From UBA3263 sp964554335 (GTDB lineage Bacteria; Bacteroidota; Bacteroidia; Bacteroidales; Muribaculaceae): a stretch of 64,000 nt of DNA. The notes beneath the pieces are model-generated. The model did no database searches. It saw only the letters and a program-made list of their open reading frames with translations, and was not told the DNA's origin. This document shows positions 8,003 to 17,100 of the stretch, one piece after another; within the stretch, counting starts at the first letter, position 1; each line of letters begins with the position of its first letter. Where the stretch lies: positions 16,433-80,432 of the forward strand of contig CAZKOF010000002.1 of NCBI GenBank assembly GCA_964554335.1, given 5' to 3'. The translations under genes and the position numbers were made by a program.

Positions 8003-9369
8003 AGCAGCAGCGGGGAAATGAGAACCATGAGAATGAGCAGCGGGGCTACGTAGCGCACAATCAGCAGGACGGGAATGAAGAGCCGCGACTTGAAGTGGCC
8101 GTAGTTGGTCATCTGGTTTTCGAGGAGCTTGCGCGGGGCAATCCACCCCATGTAGAGGCATAGGCCGATGGAGGCGACAGGGAGCATGAATTCAGCGGTC
8201 AGGAAGTCGAGGAAGTCAAACATGTTGCGGCCGAAAACGGTCACGCCGCTGAGCGACGAGAAGCTCAGGGAGCAGACCGCGCTCAGCAGAATCATTGGAA
8301 TCATCAGCGAGAGCACGGCGCGGCGTCGGGAGAAGCCGAGGCGGTCCTGCAGGCAGCGGGTAGCCACTTCGGTAATGCTGACGGTTGAGGTCAGCGCCGC
8401 GATTACAAGCAGAAGGAAGAAAAGGGCTGACCATACGGGCCCGCCGGGGAGGTGGGTGAAGACCTCGGGGAGGGTTACGAAAACCAATGCGGTGCCTGCG
8501 AGGTTATGGTCCTGGAGGCCGAAGGTCATGACGGCGGGGAAGATTATGATGCCCATCATGAAGGCCACGAGCAGGTCGAGGAGCGATACGGTTATGGCGG
8601 TTCTGACGAGGCGGGTTTTTGCGGGATAGTATGCGGAGTAGGTAACGAGTATGCCCATGCCGAGGCTGAGGGAGAAGAAGGCCTGGCCCAGGGCCGAGAG
8701 CCATGTTGACGGGGTGCACTTCGAGAAGTCGGGCTTTAGGAAGAACCCGAGTCCGTCGGCGGCACCGGGCAGGGTCATCGCGACTCCGCAGAAAATCAGC
8801 AACAGGACGAAGAGCACGGGCATGAGCACGTTGCTCAGGCGTTCAATGCCTTTGCTGACGCCTCCGAGGAGCACTCCGAGGTTGAGGAGTCCGGCGAAGA
8901 CGGTGAAAATCAGGGGCAGGAGGTCGGTCCGGGTGTATTCTTGCATTTTGTCGGCGAAGTAGCCGGTGTCGGCGCCCGAGTGGGTGACGCCGCTGAAGAG
9001 GTTGCCGGAGATACTCTGCCAGAGGTATTCGAGGGTCCATCCTGTCACGACGATGTAGAAGATGCTGATGAGGGTTGCAGTCAGCACGGAGAGAATTCCG
9101 ACAGTCGCCCATGAGCGGCGCTTCGGGGTCACGGCCGAGAAGGCACCGATTACGTCGGTGCGACCGGCGCGCCCGAGCGAGAATTCGGCAACCATCACGG
9201 GGATGCCCAAAATCATTACGCAGAAAATATACAACAACAGGAATGCCGCGCCGCCGCCGGCTTGAGCTTCAGCGGGGAAGCGCCAAATGTTGCCGAGGCC
9301 GACCGCGGATCCGACGGTTGCGGCAATGAGGCCGATTTTTGATCTGAATTGAGTGGAAGATGAAGACAT
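7999..9369 (-). CDS. Sodium-dependent transporter, neurotransmitter:sodium symporter (SNF) family
   Basis: Inner-membrane Na+-coupled uptake of an amino acid or related solute; the substrate is not predictable. The 456-residue protein opens with the family signature FRSKIGLIAATVGSAVGLGN followed by IWRFP (unwound TM1 region), then GGGAAFLLLYI and PVMVAEFSLGR. It has about 11-12 hydrophobic segments, as in bacterial LeuT-like members. The promoter element is 8-15 nt upstream of the ATG, giving almost no leader. It overlaps the downstream small membrane protein gene by 4 nt. Confidence 0.95.
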   Translation of the reverse strand: MSSSSTQFRSKIGLIAATVGSAVGLGNIWRFPAEAQAGGGAAFLLLYIFCVMILGIPVMVAEFSLGRAGRTDVIGAFSAVTPKRRSWATVGILSVLTATLISIFYIVVTGWTLEYLWQSISGNLFSGVTHSGADTGYFADKMQEYTRTDLLPLIFTVFAGLLNLGVLLGGVSKGIERLSNVLMPVLFVLLLIFCGVAMTLPGAADGLGFFLKPDFSKCTPSTWLSALGQAFFSLSLGMGILVTYSAYYPAKTRLVRTAITVSLLDLLVAFMMGIIIFPAVMTFGLQDHNLAGTALVFVTLPEVFTHLPGGPVWSALFFLLLVIAALTSTVSITEVATRCLQDRLGFSRRRAVLSLMIPMILLSAVCSLSFSSLSGVTVFGRNMFDFLDFLTAEFMLPVASIGLCLYMGWIAPRKLLENQMTNYGHFKSRLFIPVLLIVRYVAPLLILMVLISPLLL

Positions 9370-9376
9370 AACGGCG

Positions 9377-9384
9377 CAAAGTTA
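9377..9384 (-). promoter_or_regulatory. -7 promoter element for the Na+ symporter
   Basis: CAAAGTTA on plus, TAACTTTG on minus. Only 7 nt separate it from ATG 9369. Confidence 0.7.
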
Positions 9385-9415
9385 CTCATTTTTTGCAACA
9401 TTCGGAAATTCTTGC

Positions 9416-9423
9416 TACCTTTG
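9416..9423 (+). promoter_or_regulatory. Promoter of tRNA-Leu
   Basis: TACCTTTG with a -33 TTTG at 9392-9395, spacing 20 nt, the standard Bacteroidota layout. Confidence 0.75.
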
Positions 9424-9440
9424 CGGTTGAAAAGTTTACC

Positions 9441-9524
9441 GCTCGAATGGTGAAATGGTAGACACTGGGGACTTAAAATCCCCTGGCCATTGCGGCCGTG
9501 CGGGTTCGAGTCCCGCTTCGAGCA
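9441..9524 (+). tRNA. tRNA-Leu (anticodon TAA)
   Basis: The 7-bp acceptor stem GCTCGAA (9441-9447) pairs with TTCGAGC (9517-9523), with discriminator A 9524. The anticodon stem GGGGA/TCCCC encloses CTTAAAA, giving anticodon TAA for UUA codons. The variable arm is long (class II) and the T-arm is GCGGGTTCGAGTCCCGC. CCA is not encoded. A RAYT transposase gene follows tail-on from 9542. Confidence 0.96.
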
Positions 9525-9541
9525 CCCCGCAATCCGCGGCT

Positions 9542-10105
9542 TTAAGAGTGAAAACAATCTGAGGACCAACGTTCAACGTTGGTTTTTATGTATTTGGCAA
9601 TGGTGTTGCCATCGGCGGTGTTACGGATTATGTGGTCGTGATATCGATCTTGCCAACCAAAGGGGATGTTGTTGAGTCCGGCGAAGCGGGTTACGTGGGC
9701 TTTTATGCCAGAGATTACATTTCCTAACCGACAATTATGATGGATGGACATGGTAGGGTCGCCACCTGTGGCGACGGTTATTCGTGCGGTCTGGTTGAGT
9801 CGGCCGAGATTGTCGGCTGCCCGGGTGTCAGCCTCGCCGGAAATAACAATGATGGCGTGAAAGTGATTGGGCATCACGATGTGGAGCGGAATTGCAACAT
9901 CGGGGTAGTGGGTGCTGATTGTTGACAGATTGTTTTCCAGAACTTCGCCCAGGACTGAGCGTTGCATTATACCATTGTTTATTTTTCCGAAAAAATGTTG
10001 TTTTTCACGGGTGCAGACTGTGACGAAGTATGTTCCGCCGTTGTAGTCATGGAATTTTGCGCGCGGGTATATGCGTTTTTTTGAGGGTGAAGGGGTGGAT
10101 GACAC
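9542..10105 (-). CDS. REP-associated tyrosine transposase (RAYT, Y1/IS200-like)
   Basis: Single-strand HUH endonuclease of the family associated with REP palindromes. The 187-residue product has the HUH core MPNHFHAIIVI (His81, His83) and a C-terminal Tyr motif region, WQDRYHDHIIRN (about 151-162). Between them, at about 111-118, the peptide VATGGDPT is encoded by a copy of the same REP palindrome found beside the gene (10199) and at 56.67 kb. The variable linker has therefore apparently accepted a REP insertion in frame. The start is uncertain (GTG 10105). It lies between tRNA-Leu and tadA. The gene looks intact, but activity is not shown. Confidence 0.85.
   Translation of the reverse strand: MSSTPSPSKKRIYPRAKFHDYNGGTYFVTVCTREKQHFFGKINNGIMQRSVLGEVLENNLSTISTHYPDVAIPLHIVMPNHFHAIIVISGEADTRAADNLGRLNQTARITVATGGDPTMSIHHNCRLGNVISGIKAHVTRFAGLNNIPFGWQDRYHDHIIRNTADGNTIAKYIKTNVERWSSDCFHS
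9750..9772. repeat. REP-like palindrome inside the RAYT gene
   Basis: GGTCGCCACCTGTGGCGAC, the inverted form of the 10199 and 56665 copies. It is in frame and encodes VATGGDPT. Confidence 0.75.
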
Positions 10106-10117
10106 GGCGTTTTGGGG

Positions 10118-10200
10118 GGATTTTGAGGGTGGATTTTTGGGGGGGTGGATTTTTGGGGGGTGGTGGATTTTTGGGGGGTGGTGGATTTTTGGGGGGTGGT
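10118..10200. repeat. G-rich tandem repeat (GGTGGTGGATTTTTGGGG units)
   Basis: About four imperfect 15-18 nt units of GGTGGATTTTTGGGG form a G-rich plus strand with many G3-G6 runs. The array lies directly between the RAYT 5' end and the REP palindrome. It could form G-quadruplexes or be a replication-slippage product. Confidence 0.75.
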
Positions 10201-10221
10201 CGCCACAGGTGGCGACCCTAC
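10199..10221. repeat. REP palindrome next to the RAYT gene
   Basis: GTCGCCACAGGTGGCGACC followed by CTACG. Arms GTCGCCAC and GTGGCGAC enclose AG. The same 24-nt sequence recurs at about 56665-56688. Confidence 0.8.
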
Positions 10222-10262
10222 GAATGGGTGGATTTTGATGTTTGCAGGGCTATGTTGTTTGG

Positions 10263-10718
10263 TTATTTGCGGAGGAGGGCGAAGAAGTCGCGGAGTAGGG
10301 CGAGGGCCCGGTCGGCGAGGAGGCCGCCGGCGATTTGGGTTGCGGGGTGGAGGATGGGGCGGTCGGTACGGGTCAGGCCGAGGTAGCCGCGGCGGGGGTC
10401 TGCGGCGCCGTAGACGAGGCGGCTGACTTGGCTCCAGCCGATTGCTCCGGCACACATGAGGCAGGGTTCGACGCTGACGTAGAGGGTGCAGTCACGCAGG
10501 TATTTTGCACCGAGGGTTTCGGTTGCGGCGGTGATTGCGAGCATTTCGGCGTGGGCGGTGACGTCGTGGAGCCGTTCGGTCATGTTGTGGCCGCGTCCGA
10601 TTATCTTGCCGTTGCATGCAACTATCGCTCCTATGGGTATTTCGCCTTCGGCGAGGGCTTCGCGGGCCTCGGCGAGGGCTGCGTCCATCATTCTGATGTC
10701 TTCGGCTGAGAAGTTCAT
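10263..10718 (-). CDS. tadA: tRNA adenosine(34) deaminase
   Basis: Converts A34 to inosine in the tRNA-Arg(ACG) anticodon. The 151-residue protein has the cytidine-deaminase-fold zinc site HAE (56-58, Glu58 as proton shuttle) and PCLMC (85-89), plus the substrate-loop sequence YGAADPRRGYLG. Length is typical. A guanine or nucleoside deaminase paralogue is an alternative, but TadA fits best. The start overlaps the rnz stop by 4 nt, making it the last gene of the mscS-rnz-tadA operon. Confidence 0.88.
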   Translation of the reverse strand: MNFSAEDIRMMDAALAEAREALAEGEIPIGAIVACNGKIIGRGHNMTERLHDVTAHAEMLAITAATETLGAKYLRDCTLYVSVEPCLMCAGAIGWSQVSRLVYGAADPRRGYLGLTRTDRPILHPATQIAGGLLADRALALLRDFFALLRK

Positions 10719-11647
10719 TGGTTGAGCAGGTCTATAGTCATTTCTTCGTTTGCGGCGATGATTTTTCCGTTGAATTCTTCGGCGGCTTGTTGAATCAGGG
10801 GAGCTTCGGAGGAGTAGCGTTTGGAGAAGTGGCCGAGAATCAGTGTGCGTGCTCCTGCGCGGCGTGCGATTTCGGCGGCCTGGCGTGCGGTAGAGTGGCC
10901 GTATTTAGCGGCGTTGGCGGCGCCGTCGTCGCCGTAGGTTGCGTCGTGGAAAACGGTGGTGGTTCCCCTCACGGAGGCAACGACCCGGCGGTCGGCGGCG
11001 GTGTCGGTGCAGTAGGCGTAGGATGCGGAGGGAGTGGGGTCGGATGTCAGGCGGGCGTTGGCGATGACGGTGCCGTCGGGTTTGACGAAGTCTTCTCCTC
11101 GGCGGAGGTTTTCCATGAAGTAGTGTGGCACGCCGTGGAAGCGGGCCATTTCGCCGTTGATGTGGCGGCTTTTGGGCTTTTCGTTGAAGAGGAAGCCGAC
11201 GGTCGGGACGCGGTGGTAGAGGGGAAATGAGGTGATTGTCAGCGAGTTGTCTTCGTAGAGGAGTTGTCGGCGCGAGGGGTCTATGATGTTGAATTTAAGG
11301 TCGAAAGGTGTGTCGCCGATGAGCACGCCCATCAGCGATTCAATCAGTTCGGCTCCCCGGGCGATTGTGTGGATTGTCAGGGCCGAGCCTTTTTCGTGGA
11401 GGGCCATTGTCGAGATTAGTCCGAGTATGCCGAGAAAGTGGTCGCCGTGGAGGTGGGATAGGAATACGTTGTTGAGTTTTCCGAATTTCAGGCGCATGCG
11501 CATCATTTGGAGCTGCGCGCCCTCGCCGCAGTCGACCATGAATAGTTTTCCACGATGGTCAATGACTTGCGACGAGGGCATATGGCGCAGCGAGGGGGTT
11601 GCGGAGCCGCAGCCTAAAATGTGGAGCAGGAATTCGCTTCGGGTCAT
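10715..11647 (-). CDS. rnz: Ribonuclease Z
   Basis: Endonuclease that trims tRNA precursor 3' trailers; zinc-dependent beta-lactamase fold. The 310-residue product has HLHGDH at 65-70, the opening LGCGSATPSLRHMPSSQ typical of RNase Z, a C-terminal FHDATYGDD stretch and the metal-binding GHFSKRY. It overlaps both neighbours by 4 nt (mscS upstream, tadA downstream), so two tRNA-processing genes are co-translated here. Confidence 0.95.
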   Translation of the reverse strand: MTRSEFLLHILGCGSATPSLRHMPSSQVIDHRGKLFMVDCGEGAQLQMMRMRLKFGKLNNVFLSHLHGDHFLGILGLISTMALHEKGSALTIHTIARGAELIESLMGVLIGDTPFDLKFNIIDPSRRQLLYEDNSLTITSFPLYHRVPTVGFLFNEKPKSRHINGEMARFHGVPHYFMENLRRGEDFVKPDGTVIANARLTSDPTPSASYAYCTDTAADRRVVASVRGTTTVFHDATYGDDGAANAAKYGHSTARQAAEIARRAGARTLILGHFSKRYSSEAPLIQQAAEEFNGKIIAANEEMTIDLLNQ

Positions 11648-12492
11648 GCCTGGGGAATGACGTGGACGTCGAGCTGGGGGTAGGGGAAGGAGATTCCTTT
11701 GGTTGGGAGGGTTGCGTAGATTTTTTCGTTTACGTCGAAGAATACGGTCCAGTAGTCGGCGGTCTTGACCCAGGCGCGCACGGTTATGTTGACCGAGCTT
11801 TCGGTGAGTTCTCCGAGGAAGATTGCGGGCTCATTGCCGGGGGTAGTGATAATTTGGGGCATTGAGGCGAGGATGTCGGCAATGACGGCTTTTACGTGCT
11901 GGAAGTCGGTTCCGTAGGCTGTTGCTACAGTCCAGTCGACTCGGCGGAGTTCCTGTTTGGAGTAGTTGTTGATGGATCCGTTGCTGAGGGGTCCGTTGGG
12001 GATGATGATGGTCTTGTTGTCGGCCGTGGTAATGACGGTTGAGAACATCTGTATGGCTTTTACTGTTCCGGCGAAGCCCTGTGCTTCGATGTAGTCGCCT
12101 ACTCCATAGGGGCGTAGGGAGAGGATGAGGACTCCTCCGGCAAAGTTCTGGAGGGTTCCGCTGAGAGCCATGCCGATGGCGACGCCGGCGGATGCGAACA
12201 GTGCGATGAATGAGCTGGTCTCGATTCCGAGGATGCCGACAACGGCGATTATCAGCACGAAGTAGAGTACAATCTCGGTTGCCGACTTGACAAACGAGGC
12301 AATCGAGGGGTCGGCGTGGCGTTTGGCGAGGATGTTTTGAACGAGGGCGTTTATTTTGCGCACGATGAAGCGGCCGATGTAGAACACGGCGATTGCGGCG
12401 ACGAGATGGATGGCAAAGGTTACGAGTTTTTCGGTTGCGATTGAAAGGAAATCGCTCAGGGCCATTCCTTCTTCAAGTTTGAGAGCGGGCAT
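11644..12492 (-). CDS. Small-conductance mechanosensitive channel (MscS family)
   Basis: Inner-membrane channel that opens on osmotic downshock. The 282-residue protein has two to three N-terminal membrane helices (about 22-130), the pore-lining helix and beta-domain entry GIAMALSGTLQNFAGGVLIL, then DYIEAQGFAGTVKAI and the C-terminal alpha/beta part. Length matches E. coli MscS (286). First gene of the mscS-rnz-tadA operon; the upstream gap is the A+T-rich repeat. Confidence 0.94.
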   Translation of the reverse strand: MPALKLEEGMALSDFLSIATEKLVTFAIHLVAAIAVFYIGRFIVRKINALVQNILAKRHADPSIASFVKSATEIVLYFVLIIAVVGILGIETSSFIALFASAGVAIGMALSGTLQNFAGGVLILSLRPYGVGDYIEAQGFAGTVKAIQMFSTVITTADNKTIIIPNGPLSNGSINNYSKQELRRVDWTVATAYGTDFQHVKAVIADILASMPQIITTPGNEPAIFLGELTESSVNITVRAWVKTADYWTVFFDVNEKIYATLPTKGISFPYPQLDVHVIPQA

Positions 12493-12497
12493 AGGGA

Positions 12498-12556
12498 AGT
12501 TAAAAGTTAAAAATGAAAAATTAAGAATTAAAAATTAAGAATTAAAAGTTAAAAGT
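12498..12556. repeat. A+T-rich dispersed repeat
   Basis: Runs of TTAAAAGTTAAAA and AATTAAGAATTAAAA fill the gap between mscS and the C11 peptidase gene. Same family as the tract at 2232. Confidence 0.6.
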
Positions 12557-12563
12557 GGGGAGG

Positions 12564-13646
12564 TTATTTGATGTTGAGGTCGCGGGCCCAGGCGAGGGTG
12601 TTGTAGTCGCCGATGGAAGCGTCGTAGCCGGCGGTGTAGCCTGGAACGTAGACCGACAGACCTGAGCATCGGCGCAGGGGGAGTGTGCCCCAAATGTTGT
12701 ATGTTGTGTGGCGCTCGTGGATGACGATGTCGTTGAGGACTGAGGAGTCGCCGCCGAGGGCTTCGATATATTGCCCGAGGTCGAAGAAGAGGTTTTTGTA
12801 GGTTCCCGAGGTTGCAAATCGTTGTAGCTGGTCACTATATCCGTTGTTGATAATCTGTTTCATCACGGGGATGAGGTCGGCCACGCGGGTGAGGTCAATG
12901 AGGCTTAGGGTGCTGGGACATGATGTTTGGCGGGAGTCTTCGTAGTAGTTGACGGTCGTGTCGATTGCGTCGGTGAGTCCGCGGTCTATGTCGCGGTTAA
13001 AGAGATGGGCAACGGTCATGTGGTAGGGCATTCCGTCGGCGGGCACCTCGCAGACCGAGCCTACCATTCTGGGAGCCACGTTGCGGAGTTCATATGCGAC
13101 CTCGACGGAGCCCATGAAGCAGGTGTCGAAGAAGATGAAGTCGAGGTCTGCGCCCTCCAGGGCGGAAGCGAGCGAGGTTATGCTCATCTGTTTCCAGGAG
13201 TTTTCGAGGCCGTAGGCGCGGGCTATGGGCCGGGATTTCTGGCGCCAGCCCGAAGAGTGGCTCCAAAGCACAATTCCGAGTTCTTCCGACGGAGCGAGGC
13301 GTCGGGCGTCGGCGAGCACCTGCTTCATCTGCGCGGGTTCGAGCGCGGAGGTTTCCGCGGGATAGTTTACGAGAGTGGAGTCTCCGCCGGCATATATTTC
13401 GATCAGTCGAGGGTGGGTCTCTCCGGAGATCGAGGTGTAGGCGAGCAGTCGTCCGTTGGCGGGAATTTGGGCGCGGCGCATTTCGTCGAGGTCTTCATAG
13501 GCGGAGGCGCTGAGGTTGTTGCGCCCTTCCATGTAGACCACAACCGTGCGCAACACTTTTCGTTGCGGTTCGGTGTTGTTGTCGTGGCAGCCGCAAAGGG
13601 CGAGCATCATGGCTACCGTTATCGTAAGGAATGTATGCTTAGGCAT
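12564..13646 (-). CDS. Clostripain-like cysteine peptidase (family C11), lipoprotein
   Basis: Secreted peptidase, usually cleaving after Arg or Lys. The 360-residue protein has a lipoprotein-type N-terminus (MMLALCGC, lipidation probably at Cys20). It carries TVVVYMEGRNNLSASAYEDL, the catalytic His stretch IVLWSHSSGW and the catalytic Cys stretch FIFFDTCFMGSVEVAYEL. These are the family's canonical landmarks. It lies 32 nt downstream of a small lipoprotein gene. The substrate is unknown; gut Bacteroidales carry several such enzymes. Confidence 0.92.
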   Translation of the reverse strand: MPKHTFLTITVAMMLALCGCHDNNTEPQRKVLRTVVVYMEGRNNLSASAYEDLDEMRRAQIPANGRLLAYTSISGETHPRLIEIYAGGDSTLVNYPAETSALEPAQMKQVLADARRLAPSEELGIVLWSHSSGWRQKSRPIARAYGLENSWKQMSITSLASALEGADLDFIFFDTCFMGSVEVAYELRNVAPRMVGSVCEVPADGMPYHMTVAHLFNRDIDRGLTDAIDTTVNYYEDSRQTSCPSTLSLIDLTRVADLIPVMKQIINNGYSDQLQRFATSGTYKNLFFDLGQYIEALGGDSSVLNDIVIHERHTTYNIWGTLPLRRCSGLSVYVPGYTAGYDASIGDYNTLAWARDLNIK

Positions 13647-13678
13647 CAGAGGGGAGGAGAGTGTGCGGATGAGGGGGG

Positions 13679-14104
13679 TTAGTGAAAGTCGGAGTAGCGG
13701 AGGCTGATTGCGAACAACCGTTCCAAGAGGGTGCGGCGTGTCGAGTCGGGGAGGTCAGCGAGGCGGGTTTGCAGAGCTGAGCCGAGGCGCGTGATCTCTT
13801 TGTTGTTTTTCTGTGCCTTTGCGGTGCGGTTGCGAAGTTCGATGCCGGTTTGTTCTATCGAGGTTGAGTCGTTGGCGTCGAGGGCCGCGGCGTGGGCTTT
13901 TGCAGCGGGTTCTATGTCAGTCAGCGCATGGTCAAGCGCCCGGCAGTAGAACTCGACGATGTCGGCATAGTCGCCGGCGGAGATCTCTTCGCCCTGCTCG
14001 AGGCGTTCGGCATAGAGCGCGGCCTGACGGTTGTTGCGGTCGGTTTGGGAGCAGGCGGCAAGGAGCAAGCACCCCAAAAGAATCATCAGCGGCAGTTTCT
14101 TCAT
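13679..14104 (-). CDS. Hypothetical lipoprotein
   Basis: The 141-residue product has a clear lipoprotein signal (LMILLGCLLLAAC, lipid Cys at about 18) followed by a charged, mostly helical domain rich in Ala, Glu, Asp and Arg. I do not recognise a family. It lies 9 nt after the beta-galactosidase stop and 32 nt before the C11 peptidase gene, so it may be co-transcribed with both. Confidence 0.75.
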   Translation of the reverse strand: MKKLPLMILLGCLLLAACSQTDRNNRQAALYAERLEQGEEISAGDYADIVEFYCRALDHALTDIEPAAKAHAAALDANDSTSIEQTGIELRNRTAKAQKNNKEITRLGSALQTRLADLPDSTRRTLLERLFAISLRYSDFH

Positions 14105-14113
14105 ATCTCTCGT

Positions 14114-17100
14114 TCATTTGGAGGGTTGGAAGCGGAGGCGGTAGCTGATTGGGGTCGAGGGCACGGCGTATTCGCCCATGGTGTCGACGTCTTGGCCGCA
14201 GGATGCGTTGCCGATGCCGCGCATGGCTCCGTCGAGGTGGAGCACGGTGTAGGGCCGCGGGGTGAGTTCCCACATGTGTTGTGCCTGATAGAGGTCCATG
14301 TCAGTCCATGGGAGAGCCGAGAAGTTCACGTCGCCCCGGGTCGTGACGGTTACGCCGCTATGTGTATCGGGGTCTGTGAGGGTGAGTTCGCGCAGGCCCT
14401 GGCGGTTGCCGGTAGTCTGGGGTTTGACGTATGTTTCGCCGGATTCGGCCACGGTTGTCGAGTAGCGTCCGATGAGCTGGCCGTCGAGGCGGTCGTTGGA
14501 GTTCGAGAGGGGGCCGTGGGCGTAGTAGTCGAGCACGGTCAGCACGGGGTTCACGCCCATTTCGATGCCGGCGCGGAAGAGGTTGGCGCTATGGGGCGTA
14601 ATGGTGACGTCCATGTCGAGAATTCCCTGGGGGTGGATTGTGTAGACAATGGTTTCGTCGGCAATGGTGCCGCGGCGGGTTGAGGTGAATTTGCCGCTAT
14701 TGCCTTCGGAGCTCACGGAGGTCAGGGCTTCGGAGTCCATGCCGTCGTCGGGGTTCGCGCGGAGTCCGCGGGAGTGGTTTTCAATCCAGAAGAAGTTGTC
14801 GAAGCGGGGACCCCGGCCGGGCACGATGATGTCCAGACCGTTGAGTTTGAATTCGAGCATGCGGCCGGTCGACGTGTCGAATGCGGCTTTGATTGCGGGG
14901 GATTGGAAAATGACGACATTGCCGGCATCGTCCTGGGTCATGGCTCCGATTCCCTTGACCGTGGCGAGGTCGGGGCGGTCGGAGAGGGCGTATTGTTTGA
15001 TTGCAACCTCATGGCCGGCGGGGGCATGGCGCGAGGCGGAGCGCTCGGTAATGCTGAGATTGAGGAGCGATTCGGCGTCTTTTTTGAGCTTCGGGAGCTT
15101 GACGGTCACTGCGGCGGTTTCGCCCGGGGCGGTCGAGGGGAGTCTGAGAGTCGAGGGTTTGCCGGGGTGGCCGTCGGTCAGAACGCGCCAGGTCAGGTCG
15201 AGCTCGTTGAGGTCGGTAAAGTCGTAGGCGTTGCGCAGATAGAGGATGGCTTTGTTGCCGTTGATTGCGATAGAGTCGAATTTCACCCACTGGTGTACGG
15301 CTTTGAGTTCGGCGAGTTTTGCGGTCGGTTTGCGTTCGGGGCCGATGACACCGTTTGAACAGAAGTTGCCCTGGTGGGGACCGGGGTAGTCATAGCCGGT
15401 AGTTATGCGGCGTTCGCCTTGACGGAGGAGCTGAGGGTCGTAGATTGCCTGGTCGACCCAGTCCCAAACGCATCCGCCAATGGTTGAGTTGGAGTTTTCA
15501 ATGGTGTCCCAGTATTCGCGGTAGTTGCCGACGGCGTTGCCCATTGCGTGGGCATATTCGCAGACAAACATCGGCTTGTCGAGGCCGGAGGTGTTGGCGT
15601 GCATCCATGCCTGACCGGGATACATCTTGGAGTAGAAGTCGGAGTAGGCGTGGCCGCCGTAGCTGCCGCGGCGGGTGCCTTCGTAGTGGATGGGGCGGGT
15701 GGGGTCGAGGGCGTGGGCGGCATCGTAGCATGCGGCGAAGTTCGTTCCCGCGCCGGCTTCGTTTCCGAGGCTCCACATGATGACGGAGGGGTGGTTGGCG
15801 TCGCGCCGGATCATGCGGTCAACGCGGTCAACGAATGCGGGAATCCATTCGGGACGGTCGGAAATCGACTGGTTGGCATGGTCTTCGAGGTCGGCTTCGT
15901 CGCAGACGTAGAGGCCGAAATAGTCGGTCATCGCCATCATGCGGGCGTCGTTGGGGTAGTGGCTGGTGCGGAGGGTGTTGATGTTGTTCTGTTTCATCAG
16001 TTCGACGTCGCGGAGCATCTCGTCGACAGTTACGGCGCGGCCGTTGAGGGGCGAGGTGTCGTGGCGGTTGACGCCTTTGAGGAATACGCGTCGACCGTTG
16101 ATGTAGAGGAGCGAGCCGTCGATTTTGACTTCGCGAATGCCGACGGGAATGGAGAATGCGAGCCCGGGTTCGATGACGTCGAGGCGGTAGAGGTTGGGCT
16201 TTTCAGCGCTCCAAAGCTGCGGGGCTTCTACTGTGAAGTGGGCAGTGGGCAGTGGGCAGTGGGCAGTGGGGAATGGGCAGTGGGCAGTTTGGATTGTGTC
16301 GCACTGCAGGAGGGTGCCGTCGGGGGCGTAGAGTTTGAGGGTGGCGCCGCTGCCGCCGGTAAGCTTGACGGCGATGTCGGCACGGGTGTAGTTGTCGGTC
16401 AGCGTGGTGGTTACGTTGATGTCGTCAATGCTGCCTTCGGGGAGGGAGAGGAGCTCGACGTCGCGGAAAATGCCGCTCATGCGGAACATGTCCTGGCACT
16501 CGAGGTAGGAGCCGTCGCTCCAGCGGAAGACCTCGACGGCGAGGGTGTTCTCGCCGGGGTGGAGGAACTTCGTGATGTCGAATTCGCTGACGTTGTTGGA
16601 GCCCTGGGTGTAGCCGACGTATTGACCGTTGACCCAGACATTGGCGGCGGAGTAGATTCCGCCGAAGTGGAGAATTGTCCGGCGGTCGCTCCAGGATTCG
16701 GGGAGTTCAAACGTGCGCAGGTAGGAGCCTACGGGGTTGATTCCGTAGTTTTTGCCGCCGTCGTTGAATCCGGGGCGCGCTTTGATGAAGGGGGGAGTGT
16801 TGGCGTGGGGATATTCAACGTTTGCGTAGATGGGGCGGTCATAGCCGAGCATTTCCCAGTTTGAGGGCACGGGGATTGTGTCCCAGCCCGAGGCGTCGAA
16901 GCCGGGGTTCATGAAGTCGAGGGGTCGCTGAGAGGGTTCGCTGACGAGGTTGAAGCGCCAGAGGCCGTTGAGGCTGAGTCGCACGCTTGATTTTGGCGTC
17001 AGCCAGGGGGTTTTGAGGAAGTCGGTGTCGGCAAGCATCTCGGACTCGGAGGCATAGGGGTTGATTGTTGCGCGTCCGGGGAGCTTATTGATTGCAAAGA

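Noticed and set aside
9441..9541. tRNA-Leu as an integration site
   Set aside because: The RAYT gene follows the tRNA, but there is no duplicated tRNA 3' end or integrase.
15548..16864. Long plus-strand frame antisense to the beta-galactosidase gene
   Set aside because: Val/Gly/Glu-rich mirror of the GH2 coding strand, with no signal, domain or promoter.
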